A DNA stretch of 56,390 nt from an uncultured Clostridia bacterium (GCA_934130935.1 CAKOYQ010000010.1:1-56390), one strand, 5' to 3'. Shown: positions 1-8,980, counted from the stretch's first letter. Notes: a model not told the origin generated them from the letters alone. Translations and numbers: made by a program.

Positions 1-86
1 AAAATTCAATATAAGACAAACTAGAAATATCTGACATAAATTAGTTCAAAAATGGATACAAACGAAAAAATTCTTTTTAAAATAAT

Positions 87-115
87 TTGCAAGCTTTAAA
101 TTTTAGTGCTATAAT
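87..115 (+). promoter_or_regulatory. Sigma-A-type promoter for the first gene
   Basis: A TTGCAA -35 box (87-92) and a perfect TATAAT -10 box (110-115) are separated by 17 bp. The start codon region follows about 35-40 bp downstream. The promoter itself is A+T-rich like the host chromosome, although the gene behind it is not. Confidence 0.7.
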
Positions 116-154
116 TAAATTATATCATTGTTGAAAAGGAGTTGTTTGTACAAA

Positions 155-619
155 ATGAGAAGAATCATCCGGAAACGCGACATTGTCGCACTCCTTATGG
201 CGATTGTAATCGCTCTGGGCGCCTTTGCGCTCATTAAAGTATCACTGGTGTACTCTCATTTGAGCACCAACGTCAAGCATGCAGAGATTGAAGCAAACGC
301 TGGGCGTAACAGATGGGACGCCGAAGATTTGAAGAACTTCGATGAAGCTCTGCAGGAAAAAGCAGATTTCATTGAAAGAAATCGCATCGCAGGATTTCTG
401 GCTTCCTTTGGAAGCTCGACTCCTAAGCAGCTTCTTCGGTTTCTGCTTATCGGAATAAGTGTAGCAACTATTCCGGTATGTGGCATCTTGATCTATATCA
501 AGTGCCTGAAAATCCGATGGTATCTCCGTAGGACTAAAGTTCGGCGGAAACGGTATCGTCAGCGTCGTTTGAATCGGCATAAACGTCGACTCAAGAATCT
601 TGGACTTATTAAGTCCTGA
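155..619 (+). CDS. Hypothetical two-helix membrane protein with a basic tail, foreign composition
   Basis: I do not recognise the family. From the ATG at 155 the protein has about 154 residues. A basic N-terminus (MRRIIRKRD) leads into a hydrophobic helix (about residues 9-29), then about 60 polar residues probably outside the membrane, a second helix (about 95-118), and an extremely Arg/Lys-rich C-terminal tail probably in the cytoplasm. An AAAAGGAG ribosome site lies at 134-141; the ATG is 13 nt after it, and an in-frame TTG at 146 is an alternative start. Codon use (CGC, CTG, GGC) and G+C near 48% by eye contrast sharply with the A+T-rich neighbours, suggesting recent transfer. It is monocistronic, with its own promoter and a terminator behind it. 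Reality as a gene is likely; function is unknown. Confidence 0.65.
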   Translation: MRRIIRKRDIVALLMAIVIALGAFALIKVSLVYSHLSTNVKHAEIEANAGRNRWDAEDLKNFDEALQEKADFIERNRIAGFLASFGSSTPKQLLRFLLIGISVATIPVCGILIYIKCLKIRWYLRRTKVRRKRYRQRRLNRHKRRLKNLGLIKS

Positions 620-632
620 TTCAAACTCAAAA

Positions 633-665
633 AAAGGAGATTCCTAACTAGGATTCTCCTCTTTA
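633..665. terminator. Bidirectional intrinsic terminator
   Basis: An 11-bp stem with one mismatch is formed by AGGAGATTCCT and AGGATTCTCCT around a short loop. On the minus strand a run of seven T follows, so it is a strong terminator for the trmL operon. On the plus strand a weaker T-rich tail follows, serving the first gene. Confidence 0.75.
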
Positions 666-677
666 TTGTATAAAAAA

Positions 678-1181
678 CTATTTATCAAAATATTCGCTTT
701 TCCCTTTTAAATTTTCAAAATTATGTTGCCTTAATATCTCATATGTAATTATTGCAACAGAATTTGATAAATTAAGAGACCTTAATGTTGGTAGCATTGG
801 TATTCTTATTGTCTTTTTATCTAAATATTTTTCTAAAAGCCATTCTGGTAATCCTTTAGTTTCTTTTCCATATAAGACAAATACCTCATCCATTTTAGAA
901 TAGTCTATATCTGTATATTGTGTTTTTCCTTTTGTTGTAGCAAAAAACATATTATTTTCTTCTGGCTTATATTTTTCTAAAAATTCGTTTAACGAATCAT
1001 GTTCTTCTATGTCTAATTTATCCCAATAGTCTAGTCCTGCTCTTTTTAATGTTTTTTCGTCTATTTGAAATCCCAAAGGATGTACTAAATGTAATTTAGC
1101 TCCTGTTATTGCAGATGTTCTTGCTATATTTCCTGTATTTTGTGGTATTTCAGGCTCTACCATTACTATATTTAATTTCAT
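678..1181 (-). CDS. trmL: tRNA (cytidine(34)-2'-O)-methyltransferase TrmL
   Basis: A SPOUT-family methyltransferase that 2'-O-methylates the wobble nucleotide of tRNA-Leu isoacceptors using SAM. At 167 residues it has the usual TrmL length. The N-terminal signature EPEIPQNTGNIART (residues 9-22), LYGKETKGLP (103-112) and the C-terminal trefoil-knot motif SLNLSNSVAI (135-144) are all present. Its ATG overlaps the telA stop by one base (TAATG), so it is translationally coupled as the last gene of the telA/xpaC operon. Known TrmL function does not explain that association, which may be mere co-transcription. A strong terminator follows. Confidence 0.93.
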   Translation of the reverse strand: MKLNIVMVEPEIPQNTGNIARTSAITGAKLHLVHPLGFQIDEKTLKRAGLDYWDKLDIEEHDSLNEFLEKYKPEENNMFFATTKGKTQYTDIDYSKMDEVFVLYGKETKGLPEWLLEKYLDKKTIRIPMLPTLRSLNLSNSVAIITYEILRQHNFENLKGKSEYFDK

Positions 1182-2341
1182 TATTTACCACTCTCGATTT
1201 TAATTTCTAATAATTTATCTTTTAATTCACCTTCAATTTGTTCAAGTTGTTGTTCAGCTTCTTGTCTCTTAGCTTTTCCATTTTCATGAATTTCAAGAAC
1301 CTTATCTAATGTATCAATAATATCTTTATTAGTTTTCTGTAAAGTTTCAACATCAACAACAGCCTTTTCAGATTGTTCAGCAATATCTATTGTACCTTGT
1401 TTTAAAAGTTCACTATTTTTCTTAAGCATTTCATTAGTCATTTCATTTACTTGTTTTTGAGCACCTAACGCATTTTTTGCATTTGTAATTCCTAATGCAA
1501 TTACAATTTGATTTTTCCAAAGTGGTATTGTATTTATTAATGAACTTTGGATTTTTTCAACTAATTCACTATCATTATTTTGAATTAAACGAATTTGTGG
1601 TGCCATTTGAATTGAAATTATTCTTGTTGTTTTTAAATCATAAATTCTTTTTTCAAAACGATTTATTGTTGCAATCATATCATTTACAGCTTGTGCATCT
1701 GCTTGTTCTTTTGTCTCTTCTGCAACTTTTTGTAATTCAGGTAATGTTACTTTTCTTAATTCTTCTAACTTCTTTTCACCTGCAATTATATATAAAGATA
1801 ATTCTTTAAAATATTGTAAGTTTTGTTCATACATAGTATCAAATATTGCAATATCTTTCATCATTTGAAGTTTATGATTTTCTAATTGATTTTCTATTGT
1901 TGATATATTATTTTCAACTTTATTATATTTTGCAAGTAGTTTTTCCATTTGTTTTTTGGCTGAATTGAAAATACCAAGAATTCCTTTTTTCTCTTCTGTT
2001 GGTACATCAGAATCAAATTCTTTTATTTCACCAACTAAGTTACTTAATAAATTTCCAACCTCTCCTGTACTTCTTGTTCTTACATCTTGTAATACTGTAT
2101 CTGAAAATTTAGAAATATTATTTTGTGCACTTGCTCCAAATTGTAATATTTGTGTTGTATTTTTTACATCTATTTTCTCTAAAAATGTATCAATTGCCTT
2201 TTTCTCATCATCTGTTAAAACATCATAATTTAATGATTTTTCTACAACTGCCTCATCTACCTTTTTGGTTGTTTCTAATGCTGTTTCAATTTCTTTAGTA
2301 TCTACATTTGACACTACTTCTAGTTTAATTTCTTCGTCCAT
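1181..2341 (-). CDS. telA: TelA-family toxic anion resistance protein
   Basis: This 386-residue soluble protein has no membrane segment and is rich in long Glu/Lys/Gln helices, matching the TelA/YaaN family (toxic anion resistance, PF05816). Recognisable parts are the acidic N-terminus, a segment ending in GNLLSNLVGEI, and the helical block around IISIQMAPQIRLIQNN. Family members are linked to tellurite and cell-envelope stress, but the biochemical role is unknown. The start is an ATG behind GGAGGAAATT. It lies in an operon with xpaC and two substrate-binding-like proteins; telA-xpaC pairing is seen in other Firmicutes (xpaC-yaaN in Bacillus), which supports both calls. Confidence 0.88.
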   Translation of the reverse strand: MDEEIKLEVVSNVDTKEIETALETTKKVDEAVVEKSLNYDVLTDDEKKAIDTFLEKIDVKNTTQILQFGASAQNNISKFSDTVLQDVRTRSTGEVGNLLSNLVGEIKEFDSDVPTEEKKGILGIFNSAKKQMEKLLAKYNKVENNISTIENQLENHKLQMMKDIAIFDTMYEQNLQYFKELSLYIIAGEKKLEELRKVTLPELQKVAEETKEQADAQAVNDMIATINRFEKRIYDLKTTRIISIQMAPQIRLIQNNDSELVEKIQSSLINTIPLWKNQIVIALGITNAKNALGAQKQVNEMTNEMLKKNSELLKQGTIDIAEQSEKAVVDVETLQKTNKDIIDTLDKVLEIHENGKAKRQEAEQQLEQIEGELKDKLLEIKIESGK

Positions 2342-2395
2342 AATTTCCTCCTAATTTTTTATTTTATTCTAAAACACACAGTCTTAGATTTTTAA

Positions 2396-3529
2396 CTATT
2401 CATTATTTCCTAAATATGAAATTAATTTTTCATATAAATTCATTTTTAAACTTGTTACTGTACTATCAATACTTTGTGGTATTCCATTTACATTAACTTG
2501 TGATACATCATAATTTCCACCAGTTACACCTGTTCTAAATCCATATTTTGACCAAGCAATTTGACTGATTTCTTTATCATTATAAACATCATAATATTTA
2601 TTTCCATTCTCAGTGAATGTTGCTATACAATGTGAATTCCATATTGTAGGTGTTGGATATAACACACGAATTTTATCTTTTACTTGTTCCCATCCATCTG
2701 GATTAGAATTTGCAAAATCTATAACACTTTTTTCATAATCAACAATCATTGGTTTTCCACCCATACCAGTCTTTAAATATAATTCAAATAAATCTGCTGG
2801 TGTATTATTCATATATCCAGATTTAGTATAAAATTCTTTTAATTTTGGTAAATTTGCTTCAGCTGATTCTTCTGTTACATTTCCATCACACATAATTGAT
2901 AATAATAGTCCATAATAAGTTGCACCTGGTGATGATGTTACTGGATCTGTTGAATCTATATTTATACTTCCATACAATGAATTAAGTCCTATATCAGACC
3001 ATTTTTTTCCTTCAAGTATATAAGAAATTAATTTGTTCATATCTGTTATATAATATACATCGTCTTTTTCTGTTACTATATTTTCTTTTATAAGTGCATC
3101 TACTACTGTGTCCCAACTGTATATTACTATTGGTGTATTTAAGGTTAATCCACCTTTTTGAACAGTATATCTTTTTGCTTCTCCTTTTGATGTATCTGGT
3201 GCTAATTTATAATAATCATAAAATCTTTGGTCTGATGCAAACATTACATCATATTGTGTTCCATCTTCTCTTACTAATGGATTTTTTATAAGTTTACCAT
3301 TACTCCAAGAATCATATACTACATTTAGCCCATATTTTTGTTTCATAACATTTATGACTTCTTCATCTGCTAAAAAGTTTTCTTTTCCTCCACCTGTTGC
3401 AACATATACTGTTGTAAGATCTTTATCTGATACTTCTCCTTTTTGACTTACTGCTTTTATACCTATTATTACTAATATTAAAATAACTAATATTCCTAGT
3501 CCTAGTAGGACTTCTTTTTTTCCCTTCAT
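2396..3529 (-). CDS. Membrane-anchored extracellular substrate-binding-like protein
   Basis: About 377 residues. The N-terminus carries a Lys-rich cap and one hydrophobic segment (roughly residues 6-25) without a lipobox cysteine, so it is probably an uncleaved membrane anchor. The rest resembles a periplasmic-binding-protein fold: an early strand TTVYVATGGG, then a helix and a strand ending LNVVYDSW, then YDVMFASDQRFYDYY. No ABC permease or ATPase lies nearby, so a transport role is doubtful; it may be a sensor or accessory part of the TelA/XpaC operon. The ATG at 3529 has GGAGG only 5 nt upstream. The 55-bp gap to telA shows no obvious terminator. Confidence 0.7.
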   Translation of the reverse strand: MKGKKEVLLGLGILVILILVIIGIKAVSQKGEVSDKDLTTVYVATGGGKENFLADEEVINVMKQKYGLNVVYDSWSNGKLIKNPLVREDGTQYDVMFASDQRFYDYYKLAPDTSKGEAKRYTVQKGGLTLNTPIVIYSWDTVVDALIKENIVTEKDDVYYITDMNKLISYILEGKKWSDIGLNSLYGSINIDSTDPVTSSPGATYYGLLLSIMCDGNVTEESAEANLPKLKEFYTKSGYMNNTPADLFELYLKTGMGGKPMIVDYEKSVIDFANSNPDGWEQVKDKIRVLYPTPTIWNSHCIATFTENGNKYYDVYNDKEISQIAWSKYGFRTGVTGGNYDVSQVNVNGIPQSIDSTVTSLKMNLYEKLISYLGNNE

Positions 3530-3541
3530 ACATGCCTCCAC

Positions 3542-4156
3542 TTATTTCTTTGTATTAATATTTATATCATCTAAAAAGCCATCTGATTTAAGCATTGATT
3601 CAAATACTTTTATTTCTGCGTCTGTATCAATCATTTCTGTTTGGTACATATTATTTAATTGTTCATTAAAAGCATTTTTTATTTTTTCGGTCATTTTCTT
3701 TACTGATTCCATAAATTCTTTACTTTCAGTTGTATTTAATCTTTGATTCTCTATTTCGTCATATCTAGTTAATATTTTTATTGTTACTGGAAGATAATAG
3801 TTCAAAAAATTTCGTGCTTGTCCTAATTTATTAGGATTTTTTGAAAGTGTATCTATTATTTTATTTGAGATATCACATATTTGCTCAATATTTTCAACTA
3901 CTTCTTTATCTTCTATTTGTTTAGAAATATTACTAATTTGTAGAGTTTCTTCTTTTGCTTCTTTTAGTATATCATATAAATTCTTTTTATCAATAGATAA
4001 ATCTAATTTATTTCTATCTTTAAATATTAGAGTTCCAGCTCCATATGCTGCTGCACTTATTGCTAAAGATGGCAATAATTCTATTCCTAATGCAACATAT
4101 GGTACTGCAAAAAAAGCTCCTCCTAAAATTGCTGAATAAATATAATTTTTTTTCAA
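3542..4156 (-). CDS. xpaC: XpaC-like membrane protein
   Basis: A 204-residue protein with two closely spaced hydrophobic segments near the N-terminus (about residues 6-23 and 27-45), a short basic link (FKDRNKLD), then a long charged helical domain in the cytoplasm. This layout and the sequence (NYYLPVTIKILTRYDEIE in the middle) match the XpaC family (PF10112), named for 5-bromo-4-chloroindolyl phosphate hydrolysis in Bacillus and found with telA. The biochemical function is not established. It starts with TTG behind GGAGGAAAAGCA. It sits between the SBP-VWA gene and the second substrate-binding gene with gaps of 16 and 12 bp, so it is clearly co-transcribed. Confidence 0.82.
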   Translation of the reverse strand: MKKNYIYSAILGGAFFAVPYVALGIELLPSLAISAAAYGAGTLIFKDRNKLDLSIDKKNLYDILKEAKEETLQISNISKQIEDKEVVENIEQICDISNKIIDTLSKNPNKLGQARNFLNYYLPVTIKILTRYDEIENQRLNTTESKEFMESVKKMTEKIKNAFNEQLNNMYQTEMIDTDAEIKVFESMLKSDGFLDDININTKK

Positions 4157-4172
4157 TGCTTTTCCTCCTTGA

Positions 4173-5777
4173 TTAATTATATCCTCTTACTTGTTTAAAT
4201 GCTTCTAATAAATTTGTTTTTCCATCAAATATTTTAGCATTTGTTAAATCTGCAATATCTTGTAATTGCTCTTCTTCAGCATATCCAAACATTATGCTGA
4301 AAATTGGTATATCTTTTCCAGTGTGTTTATAAAGTCTTGTTAGTTCATCTAATCTATTATAATTTGATGCTCCATCTGTCATTAATACTACTGATACATT
4401 ATAATTTTCTAAATCTTCTTGTGATAATATTTCAAGTCCTTTCATTGCTGGTAAATATATGTCTGTTCCTCCACTAACACTTGTTGATGTTATTTTACTT
4501 ATCAAGTCTTTTGTATCTACTCCATTTTCTGTTGTATATGTTCCTAATATATTGTGATTAAATGGGATTATTGTAATTTTGTCTTTTGATGAAAATTGAA
4601 GTAAATTTTTAGATGCTTCTTCTTCATTTAAAATATATTCCATAGCTTTTGTTAATTGATTATTTCCTTCTCCATACATGCTTCCTGAATAATCTAAACA
4701 AAATACTGTGTGTATAGGTTTTCTAAGTTCTGTTTGATATATACCAAGTGATTTTTTTATTACTTCTGTACTTGGATATTTTACTGGAACAATATATTTG
4801 CTTGTGTCAATTCCCCAGTCTGGATTAAATACTGTTTTGTCTGCATTTTCATTTGTTCCTCCATACCATACTCTTCTTCCTGTTTTTACAAGTTCTGCTT
4901 GTCCTTCATTACTTAAAATATATTTTTGTATTTTACTAAATTCGTTTGCTTTTTCTTCATTTTTATTGTCTATATATGCAAATGGTGAATCTGATATTGA
5001 TACTCCATCTTTTGCATATATTATATATAATGGCTCTTTTCCTTGGCTTTCTAATTGTTTGTTAATATTTATTATTGATGTTTCATAAGTTACAACTGCT
5101 TCATAGTTTCCATTTAAAAACATTTCTTCTAAAAATTCATCACTTCCTGAGGAACGTGCCATTCCTGTATATAGTTGTGTTAATTCTTTTTTTAGTTGAT
5201 CATTTTCTAAATCTTTTTCTGTTAAAACTTCTGGATTTCCTGCTAATGTACTTACAAATCCTAAATATGCTGATGCTCCTGTATTTGTTTGTGTTGGTGA
5301 TGACATGCTAAATTTTAGTTTGTTTTCCCTTATTGCATTTAATATATCTTTTGTATACACTTCTTTGTCTATAAATCCAAGTTCTTGTGCTTTTGATTTT
5401 TTGATTCCAAATACTACTGGATTAATACTTGTTGATTTAGAATTTTTTACACTTATTTTATCATTTAACATGTATAACCATATAGAATTTGAACACCACA
5501 CAGCATCATATTTTTCTCCATTATTTAGCTTGTCCATTATTTCAATAGTTCCTGCATAGTCAATTTGTAAGTCAATTTGATTTTCTTTTGCGTATTTTTT
5601 TAGTGTTTCTTCAATGTCTTTATTTTCTGTACTTGATATTATTTTAAATGTGTCGCTAGTTGTTTCTTCCATTATGTCTTCTAAATTCACATTATTTGCT
5701 ATAGCATTAAAAAGACAAACTAATATAAAATAAATAATTATTATTACTATAATATAGTTTAATTTCTTTTTTTCCAT
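4173..5777 (-). CDS. Membrane-anchored substrate-binding plus von Willebrand A protein
   Basis: A 534-residue two-domain extracellular protein. One N-terminal membrane helix (about residues 8-28) precedes a substrate-binding-protein-like domain (about 43-330, with FKIISST and YDAVWCSNS strands). A VWA domain follows (about 355-534) with a complete MIDAS: D362, S364 and S366 in DYSGSM, T438 in SGGTD and D468 in MTDGA. VWA domains bind a divalent metal and a protein ligand, so adhesion or assembly rather than import is likely. It is the first gene of the operon SBP-VWA, xpaC, SBP, telA, trmL; its ATG follows AAGGAAGG. The ligand is unknown. The upstream 85 bp are A+T-rich with a possible TATAAT but no clear -35 box. 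Confidence 0.85.
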   Translation of the reverse strand: MEKKKLNYIIVIIIIYFILVCLFNAIANNVNLEDIMEETTSDTFKIISSTENKDIEETLKKYAKENQIDLQIDYAGTIEIMDKLNNGEKYDAVWCSNSIWLYMLNDKISVKNSKSTSINPVVFGIKKSKAQELGFIDKEVYTKDILNAIRENKLKFSMSSPTQTNTGASAYLGFVSTLAGNPEVLTEKDLENDQLKKELTQLYTGMARSSGSDEFLEEMFLNGNYEAVVTYETSIININKQLESQGKEPLYIIYAKDGVSISDSPFAYIDNKNEEKANEFSKIQKYILSNEGQAELVKTGRRVWYGGTNENADKTVFNPDWGIDTSKYIVPVKYPSTEVIKKSLGIYQTELRKPIHTVFCLDYSGSMYGEGNNQLTKAMEYILNEEEASKNLLQFSSKDKITIIPFNHNILGTYTTENGVDTKDLISKITSTSVSGGTDIYLPAMKGLEILSQEDLENYNVSVVLMTDGASNYNRLDELTRLYKHTGKDIPIFSIMFGYAEEEQLQDIADLTNAKIFDGKTNLLEAFKQVRGYN

Positions 5778-5861
5778 ATGTTTTATTCCTTCCTTTTATT
5801 TTTCTATATACATTATATTATAAATCTTTTTTAAAATAAAGTGTTTTATTTTTTTTTGCAT

Positions 5862-5899
5862 AAAAAAAGCGGGGATCATATAATGATTTTTCCCTGCTT
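5862..5899 (-). terminator. Intrinsic terminator after porB
   Basis: On the minus strand an imperfect stem (GCAGGG...CCCCGC, then ATCAT/ATGAT) is followed by seven T. It closes the thyX-folA-porGDAB operon. Confidence 0.7.
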
Positions 5900-5914
5900 C
5901 AATAAATATTAACT

Positions 5915-6868
5915 TTATTCTCTATTAGTAATTTCTTCCAAATCAAGAAGTTCTTGCCATCTAGCATCAACCTCTTTTTGGAACTCTTGAATCATCCATT
6001 CATTACCAGGTTTAAACATATGTTTAAAACGTTTTTGTGGACGTAAAAATTCTTCAACTGGAAGTTTATTTGCTGGTTTATATGTTATATGATATTTTCC
6101 ATCTACTACTTCATATAATGGCCAATAACATGTATCAGCTGCTAATTTATTAATTTTCATTAAATCTTCTGTTGGATATCCCCATCCCCTTGGACATGGT
6201 GCCATTACATTCAAAAATGCTGGACCTTCTGTATAAATTGCTTTTTCTGCTTTTTCATACAAATCTTTAAAATTTGTCATTGCAAGTGTTTGAGCAACAT
6301 ATGGTATATGATGTCCTACCATAACTTTTGCCAAATCTTTTCTTACTTGCATTTTTCCTGGAATAACTTTTCCAGCTGGTGATGTTGTCGTATCTGCAAA
6401 TTTTGGAGTTGCTGATGAACGTTGAATTCCAGTATTCATGTATGCTCCATTGTCATAACATACATATACCATGTCATGACCTCTTTCCATTGCACCTGAT
6501 AAACTTTGTAAACCTATATCATAAGTTCCGCCATCTCCACCAAATGCTATGAATTTTGTATCTTTATCTTGTGGTAATTTTCCTTGTTTTTTCATTGATT
6601 TATATGCTGCTTCTGCTCCTGCACATGTTGCTCCTGCACATTCAAATGCAGTATGTATAAATGAATCTGTCCAAGCTGTATATGGATATATAAATGTTGA
6701 TACTTCCATACATCCTGTTGCATTTGCAACAACAGCATGATCTTCTGGTTTTAATGCTCTCATTACCATTCTTCCTACTACTGGGGCTCCACATCCTGCA
6801 CACATTCTGTGTCCTTCTGTAAATCTTGCTGGTTTATTTGCCATTACTTCTTTCAAATTATATGCCAT
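5915..6868 (-). CDS. porB: Pyruvate/2-oxoacid:ferredoxin oxidoreductase, beta subunit
   Basis: The thiamine-diphosphate-binding subunit of the four-subunit 2-oxoacid:ferredoxin oxidoreductase, which converts pyruvate (or a related 2-oxoacid) and CoA to acyl-CoA, CO2 and reduced ferredoxin in anaerobes. The 317 residues include CAGCG (23-27), of the iron-sulfur cysteine set, and the ThDP motif GDGGTYDIG (111-119) with YDNGAYMNTG (138-147). It is the last gene of por gamma-delta-alpha-beta, one base pair after porA. Length and gene order favour pyruvate as substrate, but a branched-chain 2-oxoacid (vor) cannot be ruled out by eye. Confidence 0.92.
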   Translation of the reverse strand: MAYNLKEVMANKPARFTEGHRMCAGCGAPVVGRMVMRALKPEDHAVVANATGCMEVSTFIYPYTAWTDSFIHTAFECAGATCAGAEAAYKSMKKQGKLPQDKDTKFIAFGGDGGTYDIGLQSLSGAMERGHDMVYVCYDNGAYMNTGIQRSSATPKFADTTTSPAGKVIPGKMQVRKDLAKVMVGHHIPYVAQTLAMTNFKDLYEKAEKAIYTEGPAFLNVMAPCPRGWGYPTEDLMKINKLAADTCYWPLYEVVDGKYHITYKPANKLPVEEFLRPQKRFKHMFKPGNEWMIQEFQKEVDARWQELLDLEEITNRE

Positions 6869-6869
6869 T

Positions 6870-8060
6870 CTAGTTTTCCCCCTTTCTTAGTCCTAAATAT
6901 CTATATGGTTCTCCTAAATTTCCACTTTGTACAATTTCTATTAAATCCGAATATACTGATTCTAATTGTTTTTCTGTTGTATCTCTTCCACCAATTCCAT
7001 ACACGTAGTTTACCATTGGAACTTGTTTTTTATTTACATACATAGCTGATGTTACATCTTCAAATAATGCTCCACCTGCTGCATTTAAAGAATCTGCTTT
7101 ATCTAATACTGCAACAGCTTTTAAATGTGATAATGCTTCTGCAATTTCTTCTGCTGGGAATGGTCTAAACATTCTTACTTTCAAAAGTCCTGCTTTTACA
7201 CCTTGTTCTCTTAATTTATTAACAACTGCTTTTGTTGTTCCTGCTGTAGAATTCATACAAACTATTGCTACTTCTGCATCATCTAATTTGTATTCTTCAA
7301 AGAAATCATAATGTCTTCCTGTCCAGTGTTCAAAATCTATTGCCACTTCTTTTATTATTTCTTTTGCTTTTTTCATAGCTTCACCTTGTTGAGCTTTATG
7401 TTCAAATAAATATGCTTGTAAATCTAGTGGGCCTATTGCCATTGGTTCTTTATCATTTAATAAATAGTGCTCTGGTTGATATTTACCAACAAATCTTTTA
7501 ACATCTTCGTCATTTTCAAGTTGAATATTTTCTATTGAATGTGATGTTATAAATCCATCTTGACAAATCATTACTGGTAATAATACATCTTTATGTTCTG
7601 CTATTCTATGTGCCATTAACATATTATCATATGCTTCTTGGTTATTTTCTGAAAATAGCATTATCCAACCAGCATCTCTAACTCCCATTGCATCTGAATG
7701 GTCATTGTGTATATTTAATGGTCCTGAAACTGCCCTATTTACTAATGCCATAACTATTGGCAATCTTAAACTTGAAGCTATATATATCATTTCCCACATT
7801 AATGATAATCCATTTGCAGATGTTGCAGTCATTGCTCTTGCACCTGCTGCTTCTGCACCTATTGTTGCAGACATTGCACTATGTTCACTTTCTACAGCAA
7901 CAAATTCTGTGTCAACCTCTCCATTTGCAACAAATGTTGAAAAATATTGTGGAATCTCTGTTGATGGTGTTATTGGAAATGCTGCAACTACATCTGGATT
8001 TATTTGTTTCATTGCTATTGCTGTTGCTTCGTTTCCACTTAATCTTTCTCTTATACTCAT
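6870..8060 (-). CDS. porA: Pyruvate/2-oxoacid:ferredoxin oxidoreductase, alpha subunit
   Basis: The 396-residue alpha subunit forms the pyrimidine-binding half of the ThDP site and the CoA-facing domain. Typical features are LSGNEATAIAMKQINPDVVAAFP-type start sequence, PITPSTEIPQYFS, and EHSAMSATIGAEAAGARA, in which the glutamate that activates ThDP lies. The C-terminal region (about residues 255-340) carries the transketolase C-domain fold, with VRMFRPFPAEEI. It is directly adjacent to porB and 3 bp after porD, so the subunits are made from one message. Confidence 0.92.
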   Translation of the reverse strand: MSIRERLSGNEATAIAMKQINPDVVAAFPITPSTEIPQYFSTFVANGEVDTEFVAVESEHSAMSATIGAEAAGARAMTATSANGLSLMWEMIYIASSLRLPIVMALVNRAVSGPLNIHNDHSDAMGVRDAGWIMLFSENNQEAYDNMLMAHRIAEHKDVLLPVMICQDGFITSHSIENIQLENDEDVKRFVGKYQPEHYLLNDKEPMAIGPLDLQAYLFEHKAQQGEAMKKAKEIIKEVAIDFEHWTGRHYDFFEEYKLDDAEVAIVCMNSTAGTTKAVVNKLREQGVKAGLLKVRMFRPFPAEEIAEALSHLKAVAVLDKADSLNAAGGALFEDVTSAMYVNKKQVPMVNYVYGIGGRDTTEKQLESVYSDLIEIVQSGNLGEPYRYLGLRKGEN

Positions 8061-8063
8061 TTT

Positions 8064-8360
8064 TTAATCTCCTTCCTCTTCCATTTCGATTGCTGCAAAA
8101 GGACAAACCTTAGCACAAACTCCACATCCTTTGCAATAATCATAATTAAATTTTCCTCTATTCAAATCCTTTCCAACAGGAATTGAATTATCTGGACACA
8201 CTGGAAAACACAATCCACATTGTTTACATTTTTCTTCAATCCAAATAGGTTTCATACTTCTCCAGTCTCCTGTTTTGAATTCTCTTGCATTTCCTGCATT
8301 ATATATATTCCCACCTATTGTCATTTCTTCCATAGGTGTTTTTGCATTTATTTTGGTCAT
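8064..8360 (-). CDS. porD: Pyruvate/2-oxoacid:ferredoxin oxidoreductase, delta (ferredoxin-like) subunit
   Basis: A 98-residue iron-sulfur subunit with two [4Fe-4S] motifs: cysteines 45, 48, 51, 55 and 76, 79, 82, 86, each in the CxxCxxCxxxCP arrangement. It passes electrons from the ThDP site to soluble ferredoxin. The extended N-terminus (about 40 residues) before the first cluster is usual for PorD. It sits between porG and porA. Confidence 0.93.
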   Translation of the reverse strand: MTKINAKTPMEEMTIGGNIYNAGNAREFKTGDWRSMKPIWIEEKCKQCGLCFPVCPDNSIPVGKDLNRGKFNYDYCKGCGVCAKVCPFAAIEMEEEGD

Positions 8361-8387
8361 TATTCATCTTCCTTTCTATTTGATGAT

Positions 8388-8966
8388 TTATATTTTCTTT
8401 ATTTCCTTTAAAGCCAATTCTAATGCTTTCATATTGCCATCTATAACTTCAGGTTTCTTAGCAAATTTATGTTTAAAAGATTTTTGCATATCTGCTAATA
8501 ATTCCTCATCTTTCATTATTCCTGTTACTTTTACTATTGCTGCAAGCATTGGTGTATTAGGAAAATATCTTCCTAATGTTTCTTCTGAAATCTTTCTTGC
8601 ATCGATTGTATATACTGCTCCTTCATATCCATTTAATAGTTCTTTTAATTGTTCTGGCGACTTCGTTGTATTTATTACAATCGCTCCATCTTTCTTTAAC
8701 CCTGCAGTTACTGGAACTGATGTTAATAATGTATCATCTACAACTACAACATAGTCAGGTTCATATATATTACTATGTATTGTTATTGGTTCATCACTTA
8801 TTCTGTTATATGCTGTTATCGGTGCTCCCATTCTCTCTGGTCCATACTCTGGAAATCCCTGAATATATTTTCCAGTATTAAATGCTGCATCTGCTAACAA
8901 TAATGAAGCTGTTTTTGCACCTTGGCCTCCTCTTCCATGCCATCTTATTTCAATTAAATTATTCAT
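8388..8966 (-). CDS. porG: Pyruvate/2-oxoacid:ferredoxin oxidoreductase, gamma subunit
   Basis: About 192 residues from the ATG at 8966, chosen because AAGGAGG lies 9 nt upstream; the ATG at 8975 directly abuts the ribosome site and is less likely. The sequence IEIRWHGRGGQGAKTAS opens the gamma-subunit domain, and YGPERMGAPITAYNRIS is a family hallmark. It is the first por gene, 14 bp after folA, so por appears to share a transcript with thyX and folA. Confidence 0.92.
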   Translation of the reverse strand: MNNLIEIRWHGRGGQGAKTASLLLADAAFNTGKYIQGFPEYGPERMGAPITAYNRISDEPITIHSNIYEPDYVVVVDDTLLTSVPVTAGLKKDGAIVINTTKSPEQLKELLNGYEGAVYTIDARKISEETLGRYFPNTPMLAAIVKVTGIMKDEELLADMQKSFKHKFAKKPEVIDGNMKALELALKEIKKI

Positions 8967-8980
8967 TAAACTCATCCTCC

